In this document: positions 1 to 6,955 of the stretch, piece by piece | Position numbering within the stretch: the first letter of the stretch is position 1 | Layout of the letters: the number at the start of each line of letters is the position of its first letter | DNA from: an uncultured Curtobacterium sp. | GTDB lineage: Bacteria > Actinomycetota > Actinomycetes > Actinomycetales > Microbacteriaceae | DNA: 10,666 nucleotides | NCBI GenBank assembly: GCA_913774725.1 | Contig: CAJYIG010000131.1 | Coordinates: 1-10,666 of the forward strand | Direction: 5' to 3' | Position numbers and translations under genes: made by a program | The notes under the pieces: model-generated | Seen by the model: the letters and a program-made list of their open reading frames with translations, nothing else | Told to the model about the DNA's origin: nothing | The model's database searches: none

Positions 1-20
1 GGGTGTGCACCGCCCTGCAC

Positions 21-110
21 CCAGCGCTGACCAGCGCTGACCAGCGCTGACCAGCGCTGACCAGCGCTGGACCGGCGGTGCCGGCACTGCCGGCGCTGAC
101 CGGCGCCCTG
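21..110. repeat. 10-bp tandem repeat of a palindromic core, decaying to the right
   Basis: Five head-to-tail copies of CCAGCGCTGA occupy 21-70, the last ending in GG instead of GA. Each contains the 8-bp palindrome CAGCGCTG. The pattern continues in degenerate form: CCGGCACTG at 81-89, CCGGCGCTGA at 90-99 and CCGGCGCCCTG at 100-110. A 10-bp palindrome GTGCCGGCAC lies at 78-87. The 10-bp period is one DNA helical turn and is not a multiple of three, so the array is unlikely to be coding. It could be a slippage-generated repeat or a cluster of protein-binding sites; the sequence does not decide. Confidence 0.9.
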
Positions 111-142
111 CCGCCAGCGCGGTCCGGTCGACGCTGCGTGCC

Positions 143-220
143 GCCGGACGCCGCCCGTCGCCGGACGCCGCCGGAAGACACCCGTCGCCGGATGCCACCC
201 GTCTCGCGATGCCGCCGGTC
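143..220. repeat. Imperfect 17-bp tandem repeats
   Basis: Related units read GCCGGACGCCGCCCGTC (143-159), the same core with a 10-bp insertion (160-186), GCCGGATGCCACCCGTC (187-203) and a diverged TCGCGATGCCGCCGGTC (204-220). The common core is GCCGGAYGCC followed by CCCGTC. The 17-bp period argues against a coding repeat. No function is apparent. Confidence 0.7.
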
Positions 221-298
221 CCGCGGTGCTGTCCGTCGCTCAGAGCGTCCCGTGCTTCGACGTGACCGGCATGGCGGGTCCTGCGCGGTGCCTCCAGA

Positions 299-352
299 CC
301 GGTGGACGGAGCCAGGCCGGTGGACGGAGCCAGGCCGGTGGACGGAGCCCGG
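299..352. repeat. Three 18-bp tandem repeats
   Basis: The unit CCGGTGGACGGAGCCAGG occurs at 299-316 and 317-334 exactly, and at 335-352 with one change (CCCGG for CCAGG). It lies 44 bp beyond the pknB stop codon, on its downstream side. Although 18 is a multiple of three, no convincing reading frame contains it, so I treat it as an intergenic repeat, probably made by slippage. Confidence 0.9.
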
Positions 353-395
353 CCAGCGGACGTGGGCCCCGCGGCAGACGACGCAGCGGAACGGG

Positions 396-2210
396 CTACT
401 GCCCGCTGTCCCCGTTCCCGACGTTCCCGGTGCCGCCGCCCTGGGCCGGAGCCGCCGGGGCAGACGGCGCCTGCGACGGCCGCTGGGCCGAGGCGGCGCA
501 GTAGGTCAGCGTGATCGTGCTCCCCTGTGCGATGTCGCCCTTGGGCGCGCTCTGCTGCACCACGATGCTGCCGGTGCACGTGTACGTGGGCGACGCGACC
601 ACGTTGAGCCCGAGGTTCGCCAGTGCCTCGTTGGCGGCGCTGATCGGCTGCTGCGTGACGTCCGGCAGCTGCACCTTGCCGTTGGAGACCGTCAGGTTCA
701 CGACGGAACCCTTCGTCAACTGCGTCGCGCTCCCGGGGTCGGTGCTGATGACGGTGCCCTCGGGCACGTCGTTCGAGTAGCCGCTGTTGATCGCGCCCAC
801 CGCGAAGCCGGCGTTCTCCAGGGCCTGTTCGGCCGCGTCCTGCGTCTGGTTCGCGACGTCCGGCACGGCGACCTGCTCCGGCCCGAGGGACACGACGACC
901 CGGATGCTCTGCTTGCGTGCGACGTTCGTGCCGGACCCCGGTTCGGTCCGGATCACGGTGTCCTTCGCCACGTCGTCGGAGTTCTCACCGACCTCGACCG
1001 CGCTGAGCTCACGCTTCTCGAGCTCGGCGCGCGCCGAGTCCCACGTGGCTCCGACGACGTTCGGCACGGACACCGACGACGACACCGGAGCCTTGCCCGG
1101 CTGCAGGTTCGCGACGAAGAACACGACGCCCGCGATCACGGCGGCGGTCAGGATGATGCCGAGCCAGATCCACGCGACCGGCGGGCGGTTCTGCGTGCGC
1201 TGGGGGCGGTGGTCGGCAGCGTCGTCGTCGAGCTCGCGGAACGCGACCGCGGGGTTCGAGGTCGTGCGGGGGTTGACCCCGAAGAGCATCGTCGACGCGT
1301 CGTGCGCGGCGTCCTGCTGCAGCCTCCGCGTGGACACCGGGACCTTGCCGGCAGCGGCCTGCTGCAGGTCGGTCCGGAACTCCGCCGCGGTCTGGAAGCG
1401 GCGCGTGCGGTCCTTGACCAGGGCGTGCAGCGTGACGGCGTCGAGCGCCGGCGACACCTCGGGGGCGAGCGTCGACGGCGCGGCCGGCTGCTCGCTGACG
1501 TGCTGGTAGGCCACGGCGACCGGCGAGTCGCCGACGAAGGGCGGGCGGCCGGTCAGGAGCTCGAAGAGCAGCACGCCCGTGGAGTACAGGTCGGTCCGTG
1601 CGTCGACGGTCTCACCGCGGGCCTGCTCCGGGGAGAAGTACGACGCGGTTCCGAGGATCGACGTCGTCTGCGCGACGGTGGCGGACGTGTCGGTTATGGC
1701 GCGGGCGATGCCGAAGTCCATGACCTTGACCTGGCCGCCGTGCGTCACCATGACGTTCGCGGGCTTGATGTCGCGGTGCACGACGCCGGCGCGGTGCGAG
1801 TACTCGAGGGCGGTGAGGATGCCCTCGGTGATGCGGACCGCTTCGGCCGGGTCGAGTGGGCCGTCGGCGAGCACGTCGGACAGTGCGCGCCCGTCGACGT
1901 GCTCCATGACGATGTACGGCACCTGGACCTGGGCACCCGAGGCCTCGGTGACCGTCTCCTCGCCCGCGTCGTAGACACGCACGATCGTCGGGTGCGCCAT
2001 ACGGGCTGCGGCCTGGGCTTCCTGTCGGAAGCGGATGCGGAACGTCGGGTCCGTCGCGAGGCTCGGCTTGAGGAGCTTCACCGCGACCTTGCGACCGAGT
2101 CGCGTGTCGGTGCCCACGTGCACCGTCGCCATGCCCCCGCGACCGATGGCTTCACCGATCTCGTAGCGGTTGGCGAGGAGCGTGATCCCCGCGGTCACAC
2201 CTTCTGGCAC
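396..2210 (-). CDS. pknB: PASTA-domain Ser/Thr protein kinase PknB
   Basis: This is a membrane receptor-type kinase that phosphorylates Thr/Ser on division, wall-synthesis and FHA proteins. The 604-residue protein has a cytoplasmic kinase domain (about 16-285) with glycine loop GRGGMA, catalytic Lys45, HRD 145-147, Lys149/Asn152 and DFG 165-167. A linker leads to one membrane segment (about 345-369). Three external PASTA domains follow (about 380-446, 447-512, 513-571), then a Pro/Gly/Ser-rich tail. The kinase domain, with its segment before PYIVMEHVDG and GTASYFSPEQ activation end, resembles mycobacterial PknB more than PknA. M. tuberculosis PknB has four PASTA domains; this one has three. 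Start: GTG at 2210, because GGAGG (2216-2220) sits 5 nt upstream; a GTG at 2198 is too far from it. The frame stays open upstream to 2483, but that extension is Arg/Pro-rich and overlaps pknA. It is last in the cluster, 124 bp after pknA. The only two cysteines, 545 and 571, are both in the third PASTA domain. Confidence 0.96.
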   Translation of the reverse strand: MPEGVTAGITLLANRYEIGEAIGRGGMATVHVGTDTRLGRKVAVKLLKPSLATDPTFRIRFRQEAQAAARMAHPTIVRVYDAGEETVTEASGAQVQVPYIVMEHVDGRALSDVLADGPLDPAEAVRITEGILTALEYSHRAGVVHRDIKPANVMVTHGGQVKVMDFGIARAITDTSATVAQTTSILGTASYFSPEQARGETVDARTDLYSTGVLLFELLTGRPPFVGDSPVAVAYQHVSEQPAAPSTLAPEVSPALDAVTLHALVKDRTRRFQTAAEFRTDLQQAAAGKVPVSTRRLQQDAAHDASTMLFGVNPRTTSNPAVAFRELDDDAADHRPQRTQNRPPVAWIWLGIILTAAVIAGVVFFVANLQPGKAPVSSSVSVPNVVGATWDSARAELEKRELSAVEVGENSDDVAKDTVIRTEPGSGTNVARKQSIRVVVSLGPEQVAVPDVANQTQDAAEQALENAGFAVGAINSGYSNDVPEGTVISTDPGSATQLTKGSVVNLTVSNGKVQLPDVTQQPISAANEALANLGLNVVASPTYTCTGSIVVQQSAPKGDIAQGSTITLTYCAASAQRPSQAPSAPAAPAQGGGTGNVGNGDSGQ

Positions 2211-2215
2211 GTACT

Positions 2216-2220
2216 CCTCC
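2216..2220 (-). promoter_or_regulatory. Ribosome binding site that fixes the pknB start
   Basis: On the minus strand GGAGG (extended GGAGGAG, 2214-2220) lies 5 nt before the GTG at 2210. The next in-frame GTG at 2198 would have a spacer of about 15-17 nt, so 2210 is preferred. Confidence 0.7.
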
Positions 2221-2237
2221 GAATGTCCGTCCGGGCA

Positions 2238-2243
2238 AGTGTA
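2238..2243 (-). promoter_or_regulatory. Possible -10 element for pknB
   Basis: The minus strand reads TACACT here, matching the TAnnnT pattern. It would place transcription initiation around 2231, about 20 nt before the GTG start. No convincing -35 hexamer is found at 16-18 nt spacing (CGTTCG at 2261-2266 is poor). The 124-bp gap and the preceding hairpin make an extra pknB promoter plausible, but the sequence support is weak. Confidence 0.25.
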
Positions 2244-2271
2244 CGGCAGGGGTTCCTGCCCGAACGCTGAC

Positions 2272-2319
2272 ACGGGGGCTGCCGACGAACCGTTACACAA
2301 CGGTGTCGACAGCCCCCGT
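2272..2319 (-). terminator. Strong stem-loop between pknA and pknB (terminator or attenuator-like)
   Basis: ACGGGGGCTG (2272-2281) pairs perfectly with CAGCCCCCGT (2310-2319). After one C/A mismatch, CGAC (2283-2286) pairs with GTCG (2305-2308). After a two-base bulge, ACCGTT (2289-2294) pairs with AACGGT (2299-2304) around an ACAC loop. About 20 pairs form in total. It starts 15 nt after the pknA stop and ends 61 nt before the pknB start. No U-run follows on the minus strand, which is common for actinobacterial terminators. It may end or thin out the long transcript before pknB, or stabilise the mRNA 3' end. Confidence 0.65.
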
Positions 2320-2334
2320 TCGGGTGGCGACGGG

Positions 2335-4059
2335 TCAGGGCTTGGCAGCCCCGGTCGACGGCGCGGACGGGGTCCCGGTCGGCGTCGGTGCGGTCTGCTC
2401 CCACGTCGCGGTCGCCGGATCCGACGACTCGGACGCCGCGAGCGAGCCGCACGTGACCGTGTACGAGAAGGTGACCGGGGCACCGACGGCGTCCGCCTGG
2501 ATCGTGACGGCCGTCGAGCTGATGTCGCCGGAGGTCGCGCCCGAGGCGTCCTTGCCGCCCGAGACGGTCCAGCTGTACTTGGACACCGTGTAGCCGTCGG
2601 GGCAGGTCGCGGCGGACCAGCTGAAGGTGACCTGACCGGACTCCGACACCGTTCCGGCGCTCGGGGTGTTCGGCTTGTTGGCCGTCGGCGGCGTCGTGTA
2701 CTGGGTGATCGTGACGAGCGTTCCCTCGACCACGCTGCCGGTCGGGGTGATGTCCGCGACCGTCTCGGCCTGCTGCGCCGTCGGTGCGGGGCTGCCGTCC
2801 TGCACGGTGACCTCGAAACCGCGGCCTTCGAGCTCGTCGCGGACCTCGTCGGCGTTGCGGCCGACGTAGTCGCTCTTGTTCAGGAACACCCGCGTCGTCG
2901 TGGGGGTCGGTGTCGGCGTCGACCGGGTCGGCGTGGGCGACGACGACGTCGGTGCCGGCGCCGGTTCGTCCGAGCCGCCGAGTGCGAACGCCGCGATCAC
3001 GCCGCCGATCAGGAGCACCGCGAGGACGCCGACGAGCCACCAGATCCAGGCGCGCTTCTTCTTCGGCTCGTCGTCCTCCGGCGCCGCCGGCGACCGCGGG
3101 GTGCCGGGAGGGCCCGCGACCGCACCGGCCTGCGTGCCGATCAGCGCGGTCGCCGCGTCGTCTCCGGGACGCTGCGGCGGGTTGAACGCCACGGTGCCTG
3201 CGCCGCCGACAGCAGGGACGGCGACGGTCGCGGCGGCGACGTCCCCGCGCCGCAGCGCCTGTGCCGCACGGGCCAGGTTCGCCGCGGTGGCCGGACGGTC
3301 CGCGGGCTTCTTCGCGATGCAGGACAGCACGAGCGCGGACACCGGCTCGGGGACGTCGCCGGGCAGCGCGGGCGGCTGCTCGTTGATGTGCGCCATCGCG
3401 ATCGCGACCTGGGACTCGCCGGTGAACGGTCGACGCCCGGCCAGGCACTCGTACGCCACGATGCCGAGCGAGTAGATGTCGGTCGACGGCGAGGCCGGGT
3501 GACCGCTCGCCTGCTCCGGGGACAGGTACTGGACGGTGCCCATCACCTGGCCGGTCGCGGTGAGCGGGACCTGGTCCGCGATGCGCGCGATGCCGAAGTC
3601 GGTGATCTTCACGCGGCCGTCGGGCGTGATGAGCAGGTTGCCCGGCTTGATGTCGCGGTGCACCAGGCCGACGGCGTGCGCGGCCTGCAGGGCGTTCGCG
3701 GTCTGGGCGACGATGTCGAGCACCTTGTCGACGGGCAGCGTGTGCTCCCGCTCGATCATGGTGGACAGCGCCTCGCCCGGGACGAGCTCCATGACGAGGT
3801 AGGCGCTGCCGTCCTCTTCGCCGTAGTCGAAGACGTTGGCGATGCCCTCGTGGTTGACGAGCGCGGCGTGCCGGGCCTCGGCGCGGAAGCGCTCGAGGAA
3901 GCCCGGGTCACCGAGGTACTCGTCCTTCAGGATCTTGAGTGCGACGGTCCGGCCGATGACGAGGTCGGTCGCCTGCCACACCTCGCCCATGCCGCCGATC
4001 GCGACACGGGAGGAGAGCTGGTACCGCCCACCGAAAGTGAGTCCGCTGGTGGGTCTCAT
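2335..4059 (-). CDS. pknA: Ser/Thr protein kinase PknA with PASTA-like and FN3-like external domains
   Basis: This is the second membrane-anchored Ser/Thr kinase of the cluster, expected to act with PknB on division and elongation proteins. The 574-residue protein has a kinase domain (about 13-270) with GGMGEV loop, Lys42, HRD 134-136, Lys138/Asn141, DFG 154-156 and GTVQYLSPEQ. A Pro/Ala linker and KKKR stop lead into one Trp-rich membrane segment (about 337-360). Outside is a Pro/Thr/Ser stretch (366-388), a PASTA-like domain (about 389-456), a fibronectin-III/Ig-like beta domain (about 461-553, with FSWSAA and YSWTVSGG strands), and a Pro/Ser/Thr tail. M. tuberculosis PknA lacks PASTA domains, so the outside part is elaborated here. 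Position directly after pbpA supports the PknA assignment. The ATG at 4059 overlaps the pbpA TGA (ATGA). The nearest GGAGG lies about 13 nt upstream, so translation is probably coupled. The same frame is open far upstream, but only as a shadow of pbpA. Confidence 0.94.
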   Translation of the reverse strand: MRPTSGLTFGGRYQLSSRVAIGGMGEVWQATDLVIGRTVALKILKDEYLGDPGFLERFRAEARHAALVNHEGIANVFDYGEEDGSAYLVMELVPGEALSTMIEREHTLPVDKVLDIVAQTANALQAAHAVGLVHRDIKPGNLLITPDGRVKITDFGIARIADQVPLTATGQVMGTVQYLSPEQASGHPASPSTDIYSLGIVAYECLAGRRPFTGESQVAIAMAHINEQPPALPGDVPEPVSALVLSCIAKKPADRPATAANLARAAQALRRGDVAAATVAVPAVGGAGTVAFNPPQRPGDDAATALIGTQAGAVAGPPGTPRSPAAPEDDEPKKKRAWIWWLVGVLAVLLIGGVIAAFALGGSDEPAPAPTSSSPTPTRSTPTPTPTTTRVFLNKSDYVGRNADEVRDELEGRGFEVTVQDGSPAPTAQQAETVADITPTGSVVEGTLVTITQYTTPPTANKPNTPSAGTVSESGQVTFSWSAATCPDGYTVSKYSWTVSGGKDASGATSGDISSTAVTIQADAVGAPVTFSYTVTCGSLAASESSDPATATWEQTAPTPTGTPSAPSTGAAKP

Positions 4060-5510
4060 TTGTTCAGCACCGCCTCCATGACCTTCTTCGCGACCGGAGC
4101 CGCGACCGTGTTGCCGACGCCGGACTGCCCGAGTCCGCCACCGTTCCCGACGACGACCGCCACGGCCACCTCCGGGTCCTTCGCCGGGGCGAACCCCGTG
4201 AACCACAGCGTGTACGGGTCGCCCGTACCGCCTTCCGCCGTGCCCGTCTTGCCCGCGACGTCGACTCCGTCGATCTTGGCATTGGTACCGGTCCCGCCGC
4301 TGACGACGCTCTGCATCGCCTCGGTCAGGTCGGCGGCCTCGGAGCCGGACAGCGGGTCGCTGTACTGCTTGGGCGAGAACGACTCGACGGTCTTCAGGTC
4401 GCTCGTCGTGATCGAGTCGACGAGGGACGGCTGCATGACCTTCCCGCCGTTCGCGATCCCCGCGGACACCATCGCCATCTGCAGCGGCGACACCCGCACG
4501 CTGGCCTGGCCGAAGGCGCTCAGCATGAGCTGCGCGGTCGAGTCCACCTCGGGGTACTGGCTCGCGGTCGCGCGCATCGGCACCTCGATGGCGTCGCCGA
4601 ACCCGTACTCGTCCGCCACGGACTTGATCGTGTCGTAGCCGAGCTTCTGACCGAGTTCGGCGAACGGGATGTTGCACGAGTACTGGATCGCCGTACGGAG
4701 CTGCACGGTCTCGCCGCCACCGCAGGAGCCGCCCTCGGCGTTGTTGATGTACGTGCTCGTCCCCGGGAGCTGCAGGCGGGAGGGGTTCGGGAACTCGGAG
4801 TCGAGCGTGTACTTGCCGTCCTTCAGCGCGGCGGACGCGACGACGAGCTTGAAGACCGAGCCCGGCGTGTACAGGTCGCCGCCGATCGCCCGGTTCTGCA
4901 GCGGGGTCGGGGTCTGCTGGAGCAGGGCGTCGTACTGCTGCTTCACCTGCGCGGTGTCGTGCGACGTCAGCGCGTTCGGGTCGTAGGCCGGCTTCGACAC
5001 CATCGCGAGGATCTTGCCGGTCGACGGCTGGATCGCGACGACGGCGCCGCTGTTCTCGCCGAGCGCGTCGTACGCGGCCTGCTGCACGGCGGGGTCGATG
5101 GTCAGGTTGACGTTGTCGCCCTGGACGTCCTGGCCGGTGAGGATCGCGTTGAGGTTCTGGAAGAACGATGCGTCGGAGTTGCCGGAGAGCACGGCGTTCT
5201 CGGCGCTCTCGATGCCGGTGTTGCCCTGGCCGATCGTGAAGTACCCGGTCACGGCGGAGTACAGCGCACCGTTCGTGTACTTGCGCTGGTACTGGTACTG
5301 GTCGTCCGACGGGGTGGACTCGGCGATCGGACTGCCGTCGACCAGGATGGCGCCGCGCTTGGTCGAGTAGCTGTCGAGGATGGTGCGGGAGTTCCGCGAG
5401 TCGGCACGCAGGGAGTCGGCCGCGAAGAACTGGATGGACGTCGTCGACACGAAGAGCGCGACGAACATGAGCACGATGACGGTCGAGACGCCGCGGAGCT
5501 GTCGGTTCAC
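4056..5510 (-). CDS. pbpA: Class B penicillin-binding protein (peptidoglycan transpeptidase) PbpA
   Basis: It cross-links peptidoglycan stem peptides on the outer face of the membrane, working with the SEDS polymerase encoded just upstream. The 484-residue protein begins with a short cytoplasmic tail and a membrane anchor (about 8-30). The N-terminal dimerisation region follows (KRGAILVDGSPIAES at 51-65). The transpeptidase domain (about 150-484) has all three active-site motifs: S218-V-F-K221, S278-C-N280 and K421-T-G423. Its length matches mycobacterial PbpA (about 490 residues). Its only two cysteines, 263 and 279, flank the SxN motif and could form a disulfide. Start: GTG at 5510, overlapping the rodA stop as GTGA, with AAGGAG at 5519-5524, 8 nt upstream. 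It shares ATGA with pknA downstream. A class B enzyme without a glycosyltransferase domain fits its pairing with RodA. Confidence 0.96.
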   Translation of the reverse strand: MNRQLRGVSTVIVLMFVALFVSTTSIQFFAADSLRADSRNSRTILDSYSTKRGAILVDGSPIAESTPSDDQYQYQRKYTNGALYSAVTGYFTIGQGNTGIESAENAVLSGNSDASFFQNLNAILTGQDVQGDNVNLTIDPAVQQAAYDALGENSGAVVAIQPSTGKILAMVSKPAYDPNALTSHDTAQVKQQYDALLQQTPTPLQNRAIGGDLYTPGSVFKLVVASAALKDGKYTLDSEFPNPSRLQLPGTSTYINNAEGGSCGGGETVQLRTAIQYSCNIPFAELGQKLGYDTIKSVADEYGFGDAIEVPMRATASQYPEVDSTAQLMLSAFGQASVRVSPLQMAMVSAGIANGGKVMQPSLVDSITTSDLKTVESFSPKQYSDPLSGSEAADLTEAMQSVVSGGTGTNAKIDGVDVAGKTGTAEGGTGDPYTLWFTGFAPAKDPEVAVAVVVGNGGGLGQSGVGNTVAAPVAKKVMEAVLNK

Positions 5511-6955
5511 CGGGAGCGCTCCTTCCTGGTCGTCGCACCGCGTCCGGAACGGCCGCGGGCGGCGGGCACCGCGCCCTGCTGGACGCGCTGTTCTGCGGGG
5601 ATCGAGTCGGTCAGTCGCAGCAGCATCGCCGCGATGATCCAGTTCGCGATGAGCGACGACCCACCGGCGGCCATGAAGGGTGTCGTCAGGCCGGTCACGG
5701 GGATGATCCGGGTGATGCCGCCGACGACGACGAAGACCTGCAGCGCGATGATGAAGCCGAAGCCGACGCCGAGCAGCTTGCCGAAGTCGTCCTGCGCCAT
5801 GAAGGCCACGCGGAGGCCGCGGGACGCCAGGACGATGAACAGGGCGAGGATCGCGAAGACGCCGATCAGACCGAGCTCCTCGCCGAGCGACGCGACGATG
5901 TAGTCCGCGTTGGCGACGGGCGTGATGTACGGGCGGCCCTGGCCGAGGCCGGTCCCGGTGATCCCGCCGTTCGCGAAGCCGAACAGCCCCTGGACGAGCT
6001 GGTAGCTGCCCTGCGTCTGGCGGTCGAAGATCTCCTGGTTGAACGGGTCGAGCCACTGCTCGAAGCGCCCGCGCACGTAGACGAGCACCGACTGCGCGAC
6101 GAGCGCACCGCCGATGAACAGCCCGAGGCCGATGACCACCCAGCCGAGCCGGGCGGTCGCGACGTAGATCATCACGAGGAACAGGCCGAAGTACAGCAGC
6201 GCGGTGCCGAGGTCGCGCTGGAACACGAGGACGGCCATCGCCGACGCCCACATCACCAGGATCGGGCCGAGGTCGCGGGCGCGGGGGAACGTCATGCCCG
6301 CGAACTTCTTGCCGACGATCGACAGGGAGTCCCTGGCGGTGACGAGGTACCCGGCGAAGAACAGCGCCATGGTGATCTTCGCGAGCTCGCCGGGCTGGAA
6401 CGAGAACGGACCGATGCGGATCCACACCCGGGCACCGCCGATGTTCTCCCCGATGCCGGGCAGCATCGGCAGGAGCAGCAGCGCGATGGTCGCGAACATG
6501 AAGATGTAGCGGTAGCGCTGCAGGAAGCGGTGGTTGCGGACCACGACGACGGTGATCGTCGCCAGGACCATCGCGAGCATCGTCCAGACGATCTGCTTGA
6601 CCCCGATGGCGTCCCAGCCGGTCAGGCCGTTGTGCACGTCGATGCGGTAGATCTCGGCGATGCCGATGCCGTTCAGCACCAGCGCGATCGGCAGCACGAA
6701 CGGGTCGGCGTGCTTCGCGACGACCCGGAGCACGACGTGCATGACGAGTGCGAGCCCGAGGATCCCGGCACCGACCCAGAGCACGCCGGTGTCGAAGATC
6801 CGGCCCTTCGTACCGAGCTGCACGAGCACCATCGCGCCGGCGCAGATGCCGCACGCGATGACGAGGAGCACCAGCTCGAGGTTGCGGGCACGGGCCGGCT
6901 CACGCAGCTTGATCGTGATCGCCTGCGTGAAGGACTGCGCGGTCGCCGTGCTCAT
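5507..6955 (-). CDS. rodA: SEDS-family peptidoglycan glycosyltransferase RodA/FtsW-type
   Basis: This polytopic membrane enzyme polymerises lipid II into glycan strands; SEDS proteins pair with a class B PBP, here encoded immediately downstream. The 482-residue protein has about ten hydrophobic membrane segments between 26 and 446. Visible SEDS signatures are GARVWIRIGPFSFQPGELAK (174-193), FQRDLGTALL (245-254), NGGITGTGLGQGRPYI (329-344), NADYIVASLGEELG (349-362) and the C-terminal PFMAAGGSS (426-434). Asp351 in the NADYIV segment aligns with the extracellular Asp considered catalytic in RodA. A basic cytoplasmic tail (about 456-482) ends the protein. The ATG at 6955 overlaps the pstP stop by one base (TGATG), with only a weak purine stretch upstream, so coupling is likely. 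Annotation pipelines may name it ftsW; the cluster position matches mycobacterial rodA. Confidence 0.95.
   Translation of the reverse strand: MSTATAQSFTQAITIKLREPARARNLELVLLVIACGICAGAMVLVQLGTKGRIFDTGVLWVGAGILGLALVMHVVLRVVAKHADPFVLPIALVLNGIGIAEIYRIDVHNGLTGWDAIGVKQIVWTMLAMVLATITVVVVRNHRFLQRYRYIFMFATIALLLLPMLPGIGENIGGARVWIRIGPFSFQPGELAKITMALFFAGYLVTARDSLSIVGKKFAGMTFPRARDLGPILVMWASAMAVLVFQRDLGTALLYFGLFLVMIYVATARLGWVVIGLGLFIGGALVAQSVLVYVRGRFEQWLDPFNQEIFDRQTQGSYQLVQGLFGFANGGITGTGLGQGRPYITPVANADYIVASLGEELGLIGVFAILALFIVLASRGLRVAFMAQDDFGKLLGVGFGFIIALQVFVVVGGITRIIPVTGLTTPFMAAGGSSLIANWIIAAMLLRLTDSIPAEQRVQQGAVPAARGRSGRGATTRKERSR

Larger units (their letters stand above)
1..395. other. Gene-free, repeat-rich spacer downstream of pknB
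   Basis: I find no supportable gene here on either strand. The forward frames are closed by TGA codons in the 10-bp repeat (28-30, 38-40, 48-50), so any gene entering from the left on the plus strand must end by about position 50. The long forward open frame starting at 78 runs antisense through pknB and has arginine/proline-rich, shadow-like composition. The spacer instead holds three unrelated tandem arrays, listed separately. In related actinobacteria a trpG-type gene often converges on pknB, so this may be a convergent intergenic region; that is inference. No clear T-tailed terminator for pknB is visible, only a weak 5-bp stem with a TACT loop at 392-405 that overlaps the pknB stop codon. 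Confidence 0.6.

Noticed and set aside
1..30. 3' end of a convergent trpG-like gene at the left edge
   Set aside because: Gene order in relatives makes it possible, but fewer than 20 codons are visible in any frame and none has recognisable sequence.
21..352. CRISPR array
   Set aside because: Repeats are 10-18 bp and contiguous with no unique spacers, and no cas gene is present.
1..395. Replication origin or partition sites, considered because this cluster usually lies near oriC
   Set aside because: I saw no DnaA-box-like TTATCCACA or TTGTCCACA and no parS-like TGTTTCACGTGAAACA in the gene-free stretches.
78..2270. Long plus-strand open frame (about 730 codons) opposite pknB
   Set aside because: It is antisense to a certain kinase gene, Arg/Val/Asp-rich and without recognisable motifs; such shadow frames are expected at this GC content.
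2211..2483. N-terminal extension of PknB in the same frame
   Set aside because: The extension is Arg/Pro-rich, overlaps pknA and the hairpin, and ignores the good ribosome site before GTG 2210.
2170..4638. Long plus-strand open frame (about 820 codons) opposite pknA and part of pbpA
   Set aside because: Same reason: antisense to clear genes, no family likeness, arginine-rich composition.
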